From JAGOBP01 sp046328575 (GTDB taxonomy: Bacteria; Chloroflexota; Anaerolineae; Fen-1058): a stretch of DNA of 64,000 nucleotides. Position numbers and translations under genes: made by a program. Positions 11,654-22,414 of the stretch are shown here, piece by piece. Below the pieces are notes generated by a model, which did no database searches, was not told the origin of the DNA, and saw nothing but the letters and a program-made list of their open reading frames with translations. The first letter of the stretch is position 1, and every line of letters starts with the position of its first letter. The stretch spans positions 62,001-126,000 of the forward strand of contig JAXLWI010000003.1 in the NCBI GenBank assembly GCA_046328575.1, given 5' to 3'.

Positions 11654-11920
11654 GACTTATGCCTGATGAGCAGTGCGCCGTGATATGCGAACAGTATAGG
11701 CCGATCGTCAGGTAAAGCCTGACAGTTAAGCGTCGAGCGCTAGTCGAGAGATCTGACACTTCAACGTCGTCCGGTTGATCTGAGGATACGCGCATTTTGC
11801 CGCAGGCGTCAACGGTCGAAAGTCTGAAGTTGAAGTGGGTAGTCAGGCGGAGATTTTGGGTGAGCGAGGTCATTAAATTCACGCCGCTTTTTCGCTGGTA
11901 ACTCCGCCCAGATGATTTAA

Positions 11921-13706
11921 CTAGTGGTCGGTGGCGATGCAGTGGTGCATCGATGAACTCCAGTGATTGATGCCGGAAGGTAAGTGTGTACAGTTCGGCG
12001 TAGTGGCCGCCCACAGTGAGCAGGTTGGAAGTGATTGCCTTCTTCGATGATTTGTCCCGCGCGTAATACGATAATGCGATCGGCGTGGCGGATCGTCGAG
12101 AGGCAATGCGCGATAATGATGTTGGTGCGACCGCGCATGACGGTATCGAGGCCTTCTTGAATCAGCGTTTCCGTCAACGGATCGATGCTGGCGGTGGCTT
12201 CATCAGGCGAAATCGCCGGATTTTGCAACTCAAAATGCGGCCCAGCGCGACGAGTTGGCGCTGCCCCATCGAAAGGCTGCTGCCCCGTTCGCCGACTTCG
12301 GTTGATAAGCCTTGTGACAAACCGGCCAACCAGTCGCCGCCGCCGCCCGCGCGCGCAGGCCAGCTGTCGCCAGCTTCGCTTACGGTCGACAACGCGCGAC
12401 CTTCCCCTGTCGCACCGTGCGCTCGCCCAGCTGGCGTCTGTGCGGCCAAACTGAAGGCGCGCGGCTTCAATCGCGGCATTGATCCGGGCATACGGATACT
12501 GCCGCTCGTCAGCAGCGGCCGCCTGAGGCCAGCAAAGCGCGCGATCGACGGTACCGTGAACTCTTGCTTCCAGATCCGGCAACGGTATGTGCGCCAGTGT
12601 CTCTTCCGCAGCCAGATGGTCAGCGTCGTTGCCAAATTCCGGCTTCGTCGGCTGTCGTCGATGTGATCGCGACGGTATACGCGCACCGTCAGCAGCGCTC
12701 GTTATCGGTCTGCGGCGCGTCGCTTTGTCCAGCTGCTTTTGCGGTACATTCGGCCGCTTGCCAGCCAGTCGGCGGCTCGACAGGCGTGCTGGTGACCGGA
12801 ACGAAACCGGCCAGCCACCAGACAGGAGCAGATGCCAATCGCGCAGGTGTGAGCGCGCCGCTGCACGTTGAGGCCGCCCACGTAGACCAGCAGCGCCGTA
12901 CCGATACCGGCCAACACGTTGAGAATCGGAAAGATCGCGCTAAACACATAACCCGTACGGCGATTGATGCGGAACGATTGCTCGTTCGTCCACGAACTCG
13001 TCGTAGATGGTGTTCTCCTGCCGAAAGGTCTTCGCCACCCTCTTGATGCCGCTGACGGTTTCCTGAATGTGCGCGTTAATTTGGTGCCGACGCGCCGCGA
13101 TTGTGTGATGGTGTTGCGGGCAATGCGCCGAAACGTCAACGCCGCAAATACAATGAACGGTGCTAACGCCAGCGTGATCCACGTCAACGTCGTGTTGACG
13201 CTGAAGAGATAGCCCATCAATAACACAACGAGCAAAATCTGGCTAAACAAATCCATCGTCAATGTGACGACTTATGAAAAGGCCTGTGCCGGAGTTGACG
13301 CGACTCACGATCTTGGCCGAGATGAATTGATCGTAAAAGGACAGGATCGCGCTTGAGCACCGCGTCGAAGGCGTCTTCGCGCAACTTTAAGACGACGGCG
13401 GCCACTGCGCGCGACGAAAACGAACGGCGCACAAAGTTAAACACCCACGCCAGTGAACTGATCGTTGCAATGAGAGCGGCGTTGAGTACGAGATTGGTTT
13501 GACCCGCGGCGAATTGATCGAGCGTGCGCGAGATCAGGATCGGCAGGCTGACATCCAGCAGCGATTGCAACACAACCGACCCGGCCACCAATAAGGCTGC
13601 GGCCCAATTGCGGCTTGAAGTAACCGACGACGCGCACGACCAGCGCGCGATCAGTGTAACGGCGGTCGTAGGCTTCGGCATCGAGACCGTCAAAAATGAA
13701 ACCCAT
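11921..13706 (-). CDS. ABC exporter half-transporter 1 (permease fused to ATPase), frameshifted
   Basis: The start MGFIFDGLDAEAYDRRY (ATG 13706) is a characteristic head of Chloroflexota multidrug-type ABC exporters. Membrane segments follow (LILVVLLMGYLF, LTWITLALAPFIVFAALTF, FSAIFPILNVLAGIGTALLVYVGG in shifted frames). The ATPase domain shows the ABC signature LSMGQRQLVALGR, the Walker B/D-loop region PDEATASIDP, and the switch His in IIIAHCLSTIRHADRIIVL. The end is GGHYAELYTLTFRHQSLEF. About 595 residues is normal for one half-transporter. It starts 31 bases after a second half-transporter, so the pair most likely forms a heterodimeric exporter. The substrate is unknown. Confidence 0.8.
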
Positions 13707-13737
13707 AGGTTAAACCAATGCCTAACGGTGGAAGTTC

Positions 13738-15498
13738 TCATATCATAGCGCGCGCAAAGATGCGGCGATAGTGCGGCGAACGGCGCAGCAATTCATCGTG
13801 CGTGCCGTTGGCAAACTGCCAGGCGGCCCTGATCGATCACGAGGATATGATCGGCCCAACGGATCTGCGCCAAACGGTGTGTGATCAACAGCGTCGTGCG
13901 CTTACGCTGCACGTGCCGAAGTGCCAGTTTTGAATCTCGGCTTCGTAGCACTGTCGATGGCGCTGGTCGAGTCGTCCAGAATCAAGATGCGCGGATCACT
14001 GAGAAAGGCCCGCGCCAGCGCCAAGCGTTGTCGCTGCCCGCCTGATAGCATCGGCCACCCCGCGCTCACCAATCACTGTTTGATAAATCCTGAACTTCAA
14101 GATGAAGTCGTGCGCTTGCGCGTCACGCGCCGCCTGTTCGATCTCGGCTTGCGTTGCGCCGGGCCGCCAAAACGCGATGTCTTCGTTACCAGGCGCGAGA
14201 ACAAAAAGATGTCCTGCTCAATCTTGCCGATCCGTGACCGCAGCGCGTCCAGACTCCACTCACGCACATCTACCCCGTCGATCAGAATGCGCCTGCTGTC
14301 ACATCGTAAGTGCGATTCACCAGCCCGATCAGCTCGCTCTTGCCCGAACCGGTCTGGCCCACAATCGCTTACGGTTTGCCCTGATTTAACGCAGAAGGAA
14401 ATGTCTTGTAACAGCGGTTGATCGTCAAAGCCAAAGGAGACGTGATCGAACACGATCTCGCCCCTTCACCGTCCGATCGGTCCCAGCGGCGTTCTCGTCC
14501 AGATCGGTTTCGGCCTTGATGATGCCGAGAATCCGATCGGCGCTGGCGAGGCCGCCTGAATGAGCGAAAACGTAAAGATCGAGCTGAACGTCGGCCAGCG
14601 CAGTACATTCATCAGCCCCATCACGCCGATCACATCCGCCAGCGTGATGACGTTATTTTGATAAGCCACAATGAATGGAGCAGCGTGATCAACCCAACCG
14701 TGATGGCGAATAACAACACGGCGGCGGAAAGCGCCTGGAGCGGCCTTGCTGGATCGCGGTGTCGTGCAGGCGGCAGGCGAGCGCTGCCGCGAAACATTGT
14801 CGCGCTCGAATGGCTCCAGTGCGCTGGCTTTGACCACTTCAATCCCGGAGATGATCTCGGCCAGCGCTGCGTCGAGATGACCAAATTGATTGCGTAGACG
14901 CGCGTAGACGGGCTCCAGTTCATTAACGTAGGCGCGCAATTGCGACGATGTAGGCTGTGACGAAGAGGGCGGGGACGATCATGAGTTGGAGATTGATCGA
15001 GGCCACGAAGATCAACACGATGGCGATCGTGCCCCACGACTCGATCAAAATACTGGCGCCCGGCGTGACCATATCGCTGAGCAAAGCGACATCGTCGGTG
15101 GCGCGCGCCATCACACGCTAACTCGCTGTCGATTGTGAAAGGTCTGGCTCTTGCCGAGCAACCAGCGTACAATTCCTGGCGCGCATCGGCGGCAAAGCGC
15201 GTGGCGATGCGCGTGTACGCATATGAGGCCATGATGTTGAAGAGGCCGTCCATTGTCAGGATGAACAGAATGGTGAGCGCGTACACGGGCAACTGCCCGC
15301 CGCCAGCTTGGTCAATTCACCCGCCGCGCGACCGATCAACACCGGGCTGCTGGAATAGGTGGTCAGACTAACGAGGTTGCAACGCCAGGGCCAGCGCTAA
15401 AGCTTATAGCGCCCGATGTGCGATATCACCCAGCGTGTCGTCGAACGGCGGTCGTAGGTGTAGGCGTTGCTAACGTTGAATTCACTGTTTGAAGACAT
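13738..15498 (-). CDS. ABC exporter half-transporter 2 (permease fused to ATPase), frameshifted
   Basis: The product begins MSSNSEFNVSNAYTYDRRST (ATG 15498). The permease part contains LFILTMDGLFNIMASYAYTRIATRFAADARQEL and the ICL-like ARATDDVALLSDMVTPG. The ATPase part has MFDHVSFGFDDQPLLQDISF, a damaged Walker A, the Q-loop EQDIFLFS, and THRLAQIRWADHILVIDQG. It ends THDELLRRSPHYRRIFARAMI at 13738. About 587 residues. It lies downstream of etfA by 180 bases and just upstream of half-transporter 1. Confidence 0.8.
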
Positions 15499-15647
15499 GC
15501 CGGTTCTCGTTTAAGGCTGCGGGTATGACATGGGCCAGCGCAAAGAGTAAGTCTACTACCAGGCCGAAGCTATCAACCAGTCATGGTGAGTCATGAACCG
15601 CACATGCCATACCGCCGTGAAAGTTGAGGTCGCCAACGGCTTGAGCC

Positions 15648-15680
15648 TCAATCCAAAGTCTAAAATCCAAAATCGACAAT
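15648..15680. repeat. AATCCAAAATC-type short tandem intergenic repeat
   Basis: Degenerate tandem units of the form AATCCAAAGTCTAAAATCC sit directly at the etfA stop. The same unit type occurs at 32711-32752 and, in the opposite orientation, inside mutL at 26366-26397. Confidence 0.55.
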
Positions 15681-16662
15681 CACTTGCCTAGGCGCTTCTT
15701 GAACTCTGCATCCAGCGCGGGCACGATTCCGAACAGATCGCCGACGACGCCATAGCGCGCCAGTTTGAAGATCGGCGCTTCGGGGATCTTTGTTGATGGC
15801 GACGATCACTTTGGCAGTACGCATACCGGCTTGATGCTGAATCGCGCCGCTGATGCCGCACGCGATGTACAGATCGGGCGCAACGGTCTTGCCAGTCTGG
15901 CCCACTTGATGCGCGTACGGAATCCAGCCCGCATCGACGGTAAAGCGCGGCTCGCGCCTAATGCGCCGCCCAGCGTCTTGGCGAGTTCGGCTACGGGCTT
16001 GAAGCCGTCCGGTCCGCCCACGCCACGCCCGCCCGACACGATGACGCGCGCATCGTTGAGGCTAACCTCGCCTTCACCCTCGATCGCGAAGCCAGTGACT
16101 TTGCTGGCGATCTGATCTTCACTCAGCACCGGCGCGACGGCGGTCACGCTGCCCGCTTTGCCTGCGACGACTTCCGGCATGGGAAGGCGCGCGATCGGGT
16201 AGTAAGGACGATCGGACGTTTGGCGGGCACGATGACGTGCGCCAACAGTTTGCCCGCATACACCGGTCGTGTCGCCAGTAGTTGACCGTCCTGCTCCTCG
16301 ATCGCCGTGCAGTCCGCAATCGCGCCTGTTTCAGTTCGACGGCGACGCTGCTCGCCATCGCGGCCGCGTCGAGGCGCCCGCCATCACGACTTCAGGCTTG
16401 ATGTGCTGCGCGATTTTTGTGAGTAACGCGATGTATGGTTTCGGCGCGAAAATCGGTCAGTGTAGCATCCTCACACACGATTGCTTGATCGGTGCCCAAC
16501 GTGGATCGCTTCCGCCGCGATCGCCGCTGCGTTTTCGCCGAAGACCGCCGCGGTCACCAGGCCGCCGTTAGCGAGGCGCTTCGCTTCGCCGAGACACTCG
16601 TACAGCCGAAGCAAGCTGCTGCCCTTGAACGTTTCAATCCAGACGAGAATATTGTGCGCCAT
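15680..16662 (-). CDS. etfA: Electron transfer flavoprotein, alpha subunit, frameshifted
   Basis: Carries electrons from acyl-CoA dehydrogenases to the quinone pool as an EtfAB heterodimer binding FAD. The product starts MAHNILVWIETFKGSSLLRL and continues ECLGEAKRLANGG.VTAAVFGE. The FAD-binding C-terminal domain reads ARVIVSGGRGVGGPDGFKPV, AELAKTLGGALGASRA and CGISGAIQHQAGMRTAKVIVAINKDP, a family signature, and ends FKKRLGK at 15680. About 327 residues, normal length. It starts three bases after the etfB stop and is clearly co-transcribed with it. Confidence 0.9.
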
Positions 16663-16664
16663 GA

Positions 16665-17461
16665 TTAGATCACCTTCTCCGCCATAAGTTTATCGGCCAG
16701 TGCGCCGTGGCGATGGCTTGCGGTGAATCGCCGCTGATGATCTCGACGTTGCCCGTGCGCGCTGGCAGCGGGAAAGTCTTGACCCACTGCGTGGCTGCGT
16801 GAGCGCGCCCAACCTTATCGGCGTCCGCGCCGATGGCGGCGGCATTCAACGTCGGAATGGCGAGTTTGCTGGCTTTGCGGATATTCATGAAGGAGGGATA
16901 ACGCGGTTCGTTGATCTTCACGACGCTGATGACGGTAACTGGTTATAACGCCTGCCTGACCTGTTTCAAGAAGGCGTGACTTTGAGCGATTTGGCAGCTC
17001 GCGTCGTAAGTTCATCGATCTTGGCGGACGCATGATAGGAGCGGCCAACCCAATCGGCGCGCCACGCCTGCTGGAACCAGGCCCGTATCGCCGTCAATGG
17101 CCTGCTTGCCGAAGACGACCACATCCACATCGCCCAACTTCTTGATGGCTTGGGCCATAGGGATGTGAGTGGTGGCCAGTATCGCTGCCGTCGAAGATCG
17201 GATCGGAGATGAGTTGGGCGTCGTCACAGCCCATCGCCACGGCCTGCTTCAGCGCTTCTTTGGCTTTGCTCCGGCCTGACTGAGAGTACGGTCACTTTCC
17301 CGCCGAACTTCTCCTGGCGGCGGATCGCTTTCTGATCGCGTACTCGTCCCACGGGTTGATGACGAGCGGTGCATCACCCCAACTGACGTTCGACTGCTCA
17401 TCGACTCTTTGAGCGTCGCCGCCGTGTCGGGCACTTGCTTGGTGCAAACGACAATGTTCAA
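16665..17461 (-). CDS. etfB: Electron transfer flavoprotein, beta subunit, frameshifted
   Basis: Partner of the adjacent alpha subunit; binds AMP structurally. The start is taken as TTG at 17461 because a near-perfect AAGGAGGT lies at ideal spacing just upstream and the protein then begins LNIVVCTKQVPDTAAT, exactly the family N-terminus. Further landmarks are VVVFGKQAIDGDTG and the damaged C-terminal end DKLMAEKVI. About 265 residues. At least four indels. Together with the acyl-CoA dehydrogenase upstream it forms an electron-transfer unit. Confidence 0.88.
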
Positions 17462-17570
17462 GGTGACCTCCTTAGGCATGATGTGTTGATTGCTGGCTAT
17501 TGGTGGGGCGGGCTAATGCTTGAATCTGCTGCGAGCCTCGCCAACATTATAACACACTGCGTCAAAAGAC

Positions 17571-17636
17571 AACCGCGAAGGCGCAAAGACAGGAAGATTT
17601 TAAGGTTTTCCTTCGCATCTTCGTGTCTTTGTGGTT
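17571..17636. repeat. Imperfect palindromic intergenic element (CGAAG type)
   Basis: The left arm begins AACCGCGAAGGCGCAAAGAC (17571) and the right arm ends CTTCGTGTCTTTGTGGTT (17636). The arms are imperfect inverted repeats separated by an AT-rich loop. It lies upstream of etfB in a 335-base gene-free stretch that also holds the element at 17681-17790. Confidence 0.55.
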
Positions 17637-17680
17637 CAATAATGGGACGCGAAGCACGCTGAATCGCCCACCCGCAATCA

Positions 17681-17790
17681 GTGTCATTCCGAGCCACGTA
17701 GTGGCGAGGAATCTCTACGCCGAAGCCGGGTGTATTTCGGTTGAATTGCGAGATTCCTCGTCGCCGTAGCGCGGCTCCTCGGAATGACGC
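17681..17790. repeat. Palindromic intergenic element (TCATTCCGAG type), MITE-like
   Basis: Perfect arm segments TCATTCCGAG (17684) and CTCGGAATGA, and CGAGGAATCTC (about 17705) with GAGATTCCTCG (17750), frame a short non-palindromic centre. The whole could fold as one long hairpin of over 40 paired bases. A diverged relative (CATTCTGAG...AGAATCTCG) is at 28956-29048. This element and 17571-17636 fill the region between etfB and the acyl-CoA dehydrogenase. Confidence 0.7.
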
Positions 17791-17796
17791 GTCCGA

Positions 17797-19007
17797 TTAT
17801 TCTTCCTGCCATACTTTGGGATCGTACGCCGGTAGTTCGCAACGGAGGTCGCCGTCTTCACGGCAGCTCAACGCGTAACCGGCCTGCATCAGTTGGTGAA
17901 TCTCGCTGGTACTCTTCGTAGATGATGGCCCCGGCGGCTGTTGCGCAGATAGCGTTCCACGTCGTATTCATCGCTGCAGCCGTACGCGCCGTGAATCTGA
18001 ACGGCGGCGTTAGCGGCTTCGAAGGACGCATCAGGCAAAATACTTTATCAGCGACGTTTCGCGGGTGTTGCGCTGCCCTTGTTCTTCAGCCACCCTGCGC
18101 GGAGATACAACAGCTGCCCGATCTCATACTGCTGCACCATGTAAGCGATCTTCTGCTGCACCAGTTGATGTTGCCGATCTCCTTGCCGAAGGCTCTGCGT
18201 TCATTAGCATTACCACCCGCGTCGAGCGCCGCGCGGATTAAGCCGGAGATCGCGCCCGATCCCACCGTATAACGGCCATTGTCCAGCGCCGACATCGCGA
18301 TCTTAAAGCCCTCGCCCTCTTCGCCGATTCGATTTTCTTTTGGTACGCGCACATCACTACAATTGACCCAACCCGTCGATCCGGCGCGCACACCCAGCTT
18401 CTAAGCCGTGAATATCGCCGCGGGTCACGCCGGGCCGATCGGCTTCGATCATGAACGCCGTCAATGCCTCGTGCGGATCTTTCGCCGTCGGATCGGTTTT
18501 GGCGAACCACAAAATGTGATGGGCCTTTGACGCCAGACTGATCCACATCTTCGCCATTGATGACGAAGTCATCGCCAGCGCGCCGCGCTGTCGAAACCAT
18601 ATTCGCCACATCGCTGCCGACGCCGGGCTCGGTCAAGCCGAACATCGCGTACTTTCGCCTTTGGCTTGCGGCACTAGAAAGCGCTGCTTCTGATCTTCCG
18701 TGCCCCATTGCAACAGCGCCAAACTGTTTAAGCCCACATGCACCGACATCACCACGCGCAGCGACGTATCGACGGCTTCCAGTTCTTCACACGCCAGCCC
18801 CAACGAAATGTAATCGAAGCCTTGACCGCCATATTTTACGGGCAGGCACAGGCCCAAATGCCCAACTCAGCCATGCGCGGCAGCGTCGCCGGATTCATCT
18901 CTTTGGCGGCGATCCAGTCTTTGATCGTCGGTTGCACTTCGCGCGTGGCAAAAATCGCGCACCATCTTTTGAACCATCACATGTTCGGACGAGAGGGTGA
19001 AGTCCAT
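17797..19007 (-). CDS. Acyl-CoA dehydrogenase, frameshifted
   Basis: FAD enzyme making the alpha-beta double bond of an acyl-CoA and passing electrons to ETF. The start MDFTLSSEHVMVQKMVRDF (ATG 19007, AGGAAG upstream) is typical. In shifted frames follow LGLACEELEAVDTSLRVVMSVH, MFGLTEPGVGSDVANM (the FAD/substrate loop), DDFVINGEDV, FKIAMSALDNGRYTVGSGA, and GAYGCSDEYDVERYLRNSRG with IYEGTSEIHQL. The end QAGYALSCREDGDLRCELPAYDP is a Cys-containing tail beyond the usual family end. About 400 residues. The specificity is unknown. Next downstream is etfBA, the expected electron acceptor. Confidence 0.85.
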
Positions 19008-19066
19008 CTTAGCTTCCTGAGAAATGAATGACGAGTACGCCGGGTTCACTCGTTAAGTTATGCGAG

Positions 19067-19072
19067 TATAAT
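19067..19072 (+). promoter_or_regulatory. Probable -10 box for the TPR gene, near-leaderless
   Basis: A perfect TATAAT lies at 19067-19072 with a weak -35 (TTCACT at 19045-19050, 16-base spacer). The start ATG is at 19081, so transcription would begin at or one or two bases before the start codon. Confidence 0.45.
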
Positions 19073-19080
19073 TCACATCA

Positions 19081-20469
19081 ATGATCTCTCTTCGCGCGTT
19101 ACTGCTTGTGATAGTGCTGGCTGCCTGACGCTGCTCGTCCGGCCCGACGATGCCGTGACCGCTTCGTTCGTGACGCAAGCCGATGCCGAGCGTGCGACGT
19201 TCCTCTATCGCCGCGCTGAAGAAAACGTACGTCTCGCATTGATCCGTCAACTGTGGAATGCTTCCACAACGGCGGCTCGCTGAGTTGCTGATCGATCAAC
19301 GGCGCTTTGATGAAGTGCCAGCCGCGATCGATCTCGCCCGCGATCTCGGCGCAACCCCGATCGATCTGGCGGTGCTGAACGCGCAACTCGCCGCGCAAAC
19401 GGGGCAATTTGAAATCGCCGGCTGTGCAGTGGCTAATCGTTGCGTAAGCAAAGCCTGCTGCTTACCCACACGCTGTCAATGCGTATTTGCAGGCTGAAAA
19501 TTGGGCGGCGGCAATAACCAACGGCGGAGCAGTGGCTAACCGCAGAGCCTGATCATATTGAAGCGCGATTAGCGGTGGCGAAGATTGTCGCGCTCGACGA
19601 TGCGGCGCGTGCGAAAGAGTTGCTGGCGCAAATTCCGATCGAGCAAGCGCGCTTATGGATGCCGGCGTTGGATGAAACCGAGCGTGCTATGCAGTCGATG
19701 CTGTTGGGTCGCGCTTACTTGTCAGCGGGTGATCTGACGTTGACCTGGCGCGCCTTCAAAGCGGCAACGGAGGCCAATCCGATGTATGCGGAAGCCTATG
19801 CGTACGATGGCTTCACCCGATCAACTGGGCCGCAACGGGGCCAGCCAACTTGATCGGCAGCAGATCGATCGAGATCTCTGGTGGTGGCGCGTTACTTTCT
19901 GCGCACGGCACGCGTGGCTATGGCAATCTCGATCGCGCGATCGAGGATCTGCTGTTCGCCGCCGAGCGTGATCCGCAGAATCCGCTTATCGCTGCTGAAC
20001 TCGGTCAGGTATATGAACAGCGCGGCGATCTGGCCGCGGCGGAAAATGGCTGACGACGGCGCGATCTCAAAGCCGACGATCCGTTGGGCTGGAAGGCACT
20101 GGCCGAGAGTTGTATGCCAGTCACAATTACGGGCCGCGTGAGCAAGCACGTTGAAGATCGCTCAGCAAGCGGCGGCGATGGCCTCGGATGATGCTGAAGC
20201 GCGGGTCTGGTTGGGCGTGGCGCAGCTGCTGAATGGCGAGCGTGCAATCGCGGAAGGGGAGTTGCTCCGCGCCGCGGAACTCGATCCAAAGTCGGCGCTG
20301 GCACGGTTATATTTGGGGCGTCTGTATGGCCGCGACAATGACGGGCGCCAGGCTTATGAGCGAGCCATCGCCGCGTTGGATCCGGCCGGGCCGATCGGGG
20401 CGCAGGCTAAACGCACGCTGGCGCTGCCGTGGCTATGGTATAATCGCCGCGTTATCGAATCAAGGGTAA
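19081..20469 (+). CDS. Exported or membrane-anchored TPR-repeat protein, frameshifted
   Basis: The start MISLRALLLVIVLA is a hydrophobic signal or anchor segment. TPR-like helical repeats follow in alternating frames: WNASTTARLAELLIDQRRFDEVPAAIDLARDLG, LNAQLAAQTGQFEIA, DETERAMQSMLLGRAYLSAGD, GNLDRAIEDLLFAAERDPQNPLIAAELG, VYEQRGDLAAAE, VWLGVAQLLNGERAIAEGELLRAAELDPKSALARLYLG and GRQAYERAIAALDPAG. These are the alternating helix pairs of TPR or cell-wall polymer assembly proteins. About 460 residues with five or more indels. The function is protein binding, with the partner unknown. It is divergent from the acyl-CoA dehydrogenase. Confidence 0.65.
20436..20444 (+). promoter_or_regulatory. Extended -10 box upstream of the small membrane protein
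   Basis: TGGTATAAT matches the extended -10 consensus (TGnTATAAT), 28 bases before the ATG at 20472 and inside the end of the TPR gene. No clear -35 is needed for this promoter class. Confidence 0.4.
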
Positions 20470-20471
20470 GC

Positions 20472-20659
20472 ATGGCCCGCCGTTCTGAAATCAACAAAAC
20501 GCCCAGCGCAATGCCCGCATCATGTTTGCCATTCTGGCGATCCTGGTGGTCATGACGATGGTGCTGAGTCTGGTGGCAACGCCCTCGACAATTACGCCGG
20601 TGGCGAATACGCCCGCTGCTCAACAACAAACTGCGCCGTTGCCAATCGCCACACCGTAA
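20472..20659 (+). CDS. Small single-span membrane protein, one frameshift
   Basis: ATG at 20472 gives MARRSEINKTP; after one indel the reading is RNARIMFAILAILVVMTMVLSLVATP followed by a Thr/Pro-rich tail ending APLPIATP at 20659. The topology is a short basic cytoplasmic head, one membrane helix and an external tail of about 25 residues. Roughly 62 residues. Function unknown. A strong terminator follows 18 bases after the stop, which supports a real gene. Confidence 0.5.
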
Positions 20660-20676
20660 CTAGCCGTATTAACGCA

Positions 20677-20703
20677 AACGCCTCGACCGATAGTCGAGGC
20701 GTT
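20677..20703. terminator. Bidirectional intrinsic terminator
   Basis: The 11-bp perfect stem AACGCCTCGAC/GTCGAGGCGTT with a five-base loop is followed by TTTTATTT on the plus strand. It separates the plus-strand small protein from the convergent minus-strand membrane protein ending at 20721. Confidence 0.9.
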
Positions 20704-20720
20704 TTTATTTCGGTGCGCGG

Positions 20721-21550
20721 TTAGCGATTGCGTAACAACAAAGAGCAGGGCGACGATCATCACTATGCCGAACTCGATTAAGACACGGCGCGACTAGTGC
20801 GATCGATTAGGTACTGCGTCGCCAGACCGACAGGCGCATAAAACGCCAGCAACTGCGAAATCGCGGCGGTAAAGACATCGGTGCGCCAGTAGTTGATAGC
20901 CCAATTGCTCTGGGCCAGCACCAACCCGATCGCGATCGACAGCAACAAGGTGCGGCTGGTGCCAGCACGCGTTGACGACAGGAGATCAAACGCCAAACTG
21001 GCGGCCACAATTAACGTCAGGGTGGCGCTGATAAGACTGCGGGCGCGCGTGTTCCAGATGAGACCGAAGAGGAGCACGGCTAACGTAGGTGATCGCGGTC
21101 AGAAACAGCCGCGCTCGGCCAGCCGTTGGCCCGTCCGGATCGATCGAGGCATACTCGGCTACAACCACCGCCACAACGCTCCGCGGGATCAATGAAGCCC
21201 GCAATCCGCCAGCGCGCTTCGGCAGTGTTGCTCAGCTTGGCTGCGCGGCGACGACCGCATAGCCGCCGGAATGATCAGTATGGGAATGTGCGCGTCACTT
21301 CGCCGCGCCGCACGCGCGGATGAACGCGGATGAGGGCGTCGATGCCCGCGCACGTCAGCGCCGCCGCCAGAATCATCACAAAAGTCGTGGCGGAGAATTC
21401 CGAGAACGCAGGGGTGTGCCGAGGAACGGCAGCACCCACGCCGGTGGTGGCCGGCGACTCGATGAGCGGGAGCAAACTCAAACTGAGGACGATCAAGGCG
21501 ACAGGCACGCTCAGGCGCTCGCGATTAATCGTGTGGGTGCGTTCCATCAT
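20721..21550 (-). CDS. Polytopic membrane protein of unknown function, frameshifted
   Basis: Starts MERTHTINRERLSVPVALIVLSLSLLPLIES (ATG 21547 or 21550). Further hydrophobic segments are FVMILAAALTCAGIDALIRVHP, LISATLTLIVAASLAFDLLSS, TLLLSIAIGLVLAQSNWAINYW and LLAFYAPVGLATQYLI, then IEFGIVMIVALL before the end. Six or seven membrane helices over about 275 residues are likely. It resembles small Chloroflexota integral membrane proteins carried under DUF names (a DUF5656-like identity is only a guess). The stop at 20721 assumes one indel, which gives a short basic end RNR just before the shared terminator. Confidence 0.5.
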
Positions 21551-21606
21551 GTCGGCGCGATTCTAGCCGGACGCGGGGCTTTTGTCAAAGCCACAGGGCG
21601 GCTGAC

Positions 21607-21639
21607 AAAAAAACGACCACTCCGTAAGTGGAGTGGTCG
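21607..21639 (-). terminator. Intrinsic terminator of the DNRLRE-like gene
   Basis: On the minus strand the perfect 10-bp stem CGACCACTCC/GGAGTGGTCG, loop of six, is followed by seven Ts. It lies 30 bases beyond the stop at 21669. Confidence 0.92.
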
Positions 21640-21668
21640 CCAACTGCAGAATACTTGGAGGTTGTCAG

Positions 21669-22414
21669 TTAGTGACGGCGCTTGATGCCGAGTACAACCG
21701 CGCCTAACACAGCCACTAGGCCGAGCCCAAGATAGATCGGAGTAGCGGGCGGTACGGCCTTGGCACTGAAGTGAATCGACCGTTACAGCGGTAGAAGGCG
21801 GCTGTACGAACTGAAGTAGGGCATATTTCATGCCGCCGCCGTCAAGATCACCTGTGTAAAAGGGTCTCGTAGTTGTAGTTCGTGTTGGGGTTAAGCGCCC
21901 AGACATATGCATCCTGTACAGTTCCGCTTGGGCGCTGAATCGTGTAACTGGCGTTGTTGGTGGAGCACCCGGTACGGTGTATGCTAAACATCCAATCGCG
22001 GCCGGTTCAAGCCGTGCCAAATTCGCTGCTGTTATATAGCGTGGCGGCAGAGAACTCCCTCGTCAAGAGCCAGACCATAGTTAGGATAAGTACCAGCATG
22101 CCAGCCCTGTACTAACTCTGTAACATCGACCGAATGCCAGCCCGCCACGTCGGACGGAAAGGAGACCGGGGTGATAAGCGGTGCAAGACTGCTCCCAAAG
22201 TTGTTCAAGTTACGGTGTTTTCATTCCACGGGGCTGTGATCCGCCGGATGTTTACGGTTTCACCGCTTGGATTCGTCACATAGATTGAAAAGACCGCCGA
22301 AAGTATCGTCGAACCAGCGCCTTGTGCGGCGACCGGAACAGGTGTCAATGTTAAACCAACTCCACTTAGGGCGACCATGAGCACGACTGTGATAACAAGC
22401 ATCGTCCGTTTCAT
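21669..22414 (-). CDS. Secreted DNRLRE-type protein with C-terminal membrane anchor, frameshifted
   Basis: The N-terminus MKRTMLVITVVLMVALSGVGLTLTPVPVAAQ is a signal peptide with likely cleavage after AAQ. The body shows the DNRLRE pattern: GETVNIRRITAPWNENTVTWNNF, VSFPSDVAGWHSVDVTELVQGW and NYGLALD. This beta-sandwich domain is common in extracellular proteins. The C-terminus is PPATPIYLGLGLVAVLGAVVLGIKRRH: a Pro-rich spacer, one membrane helix and a basic end, the tripartite layout of surface-sorting or anchoring signals. RBS-like AAGGAA lies upstream. About 245 residues, several indels after 22210. Its own terminator follows. The function is probably structural or adhesive. Confidence 0.65.

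Noticed and set aside
13259..13741. 160-codon minus-strand frame starting MRTSTVRHW as the start of the ABC exporter
   Set aside because: The adjacent frame from 13706 gives the family-typical start MGFIFDGLDAEAYDRRY; the longer frame is an indel-created extension.
17571..17790. CRISPR-like array
   Set aside because: The repeats are inverted and of two different kinds, with no regularly spaced direct repeats and no cas genes in the window.
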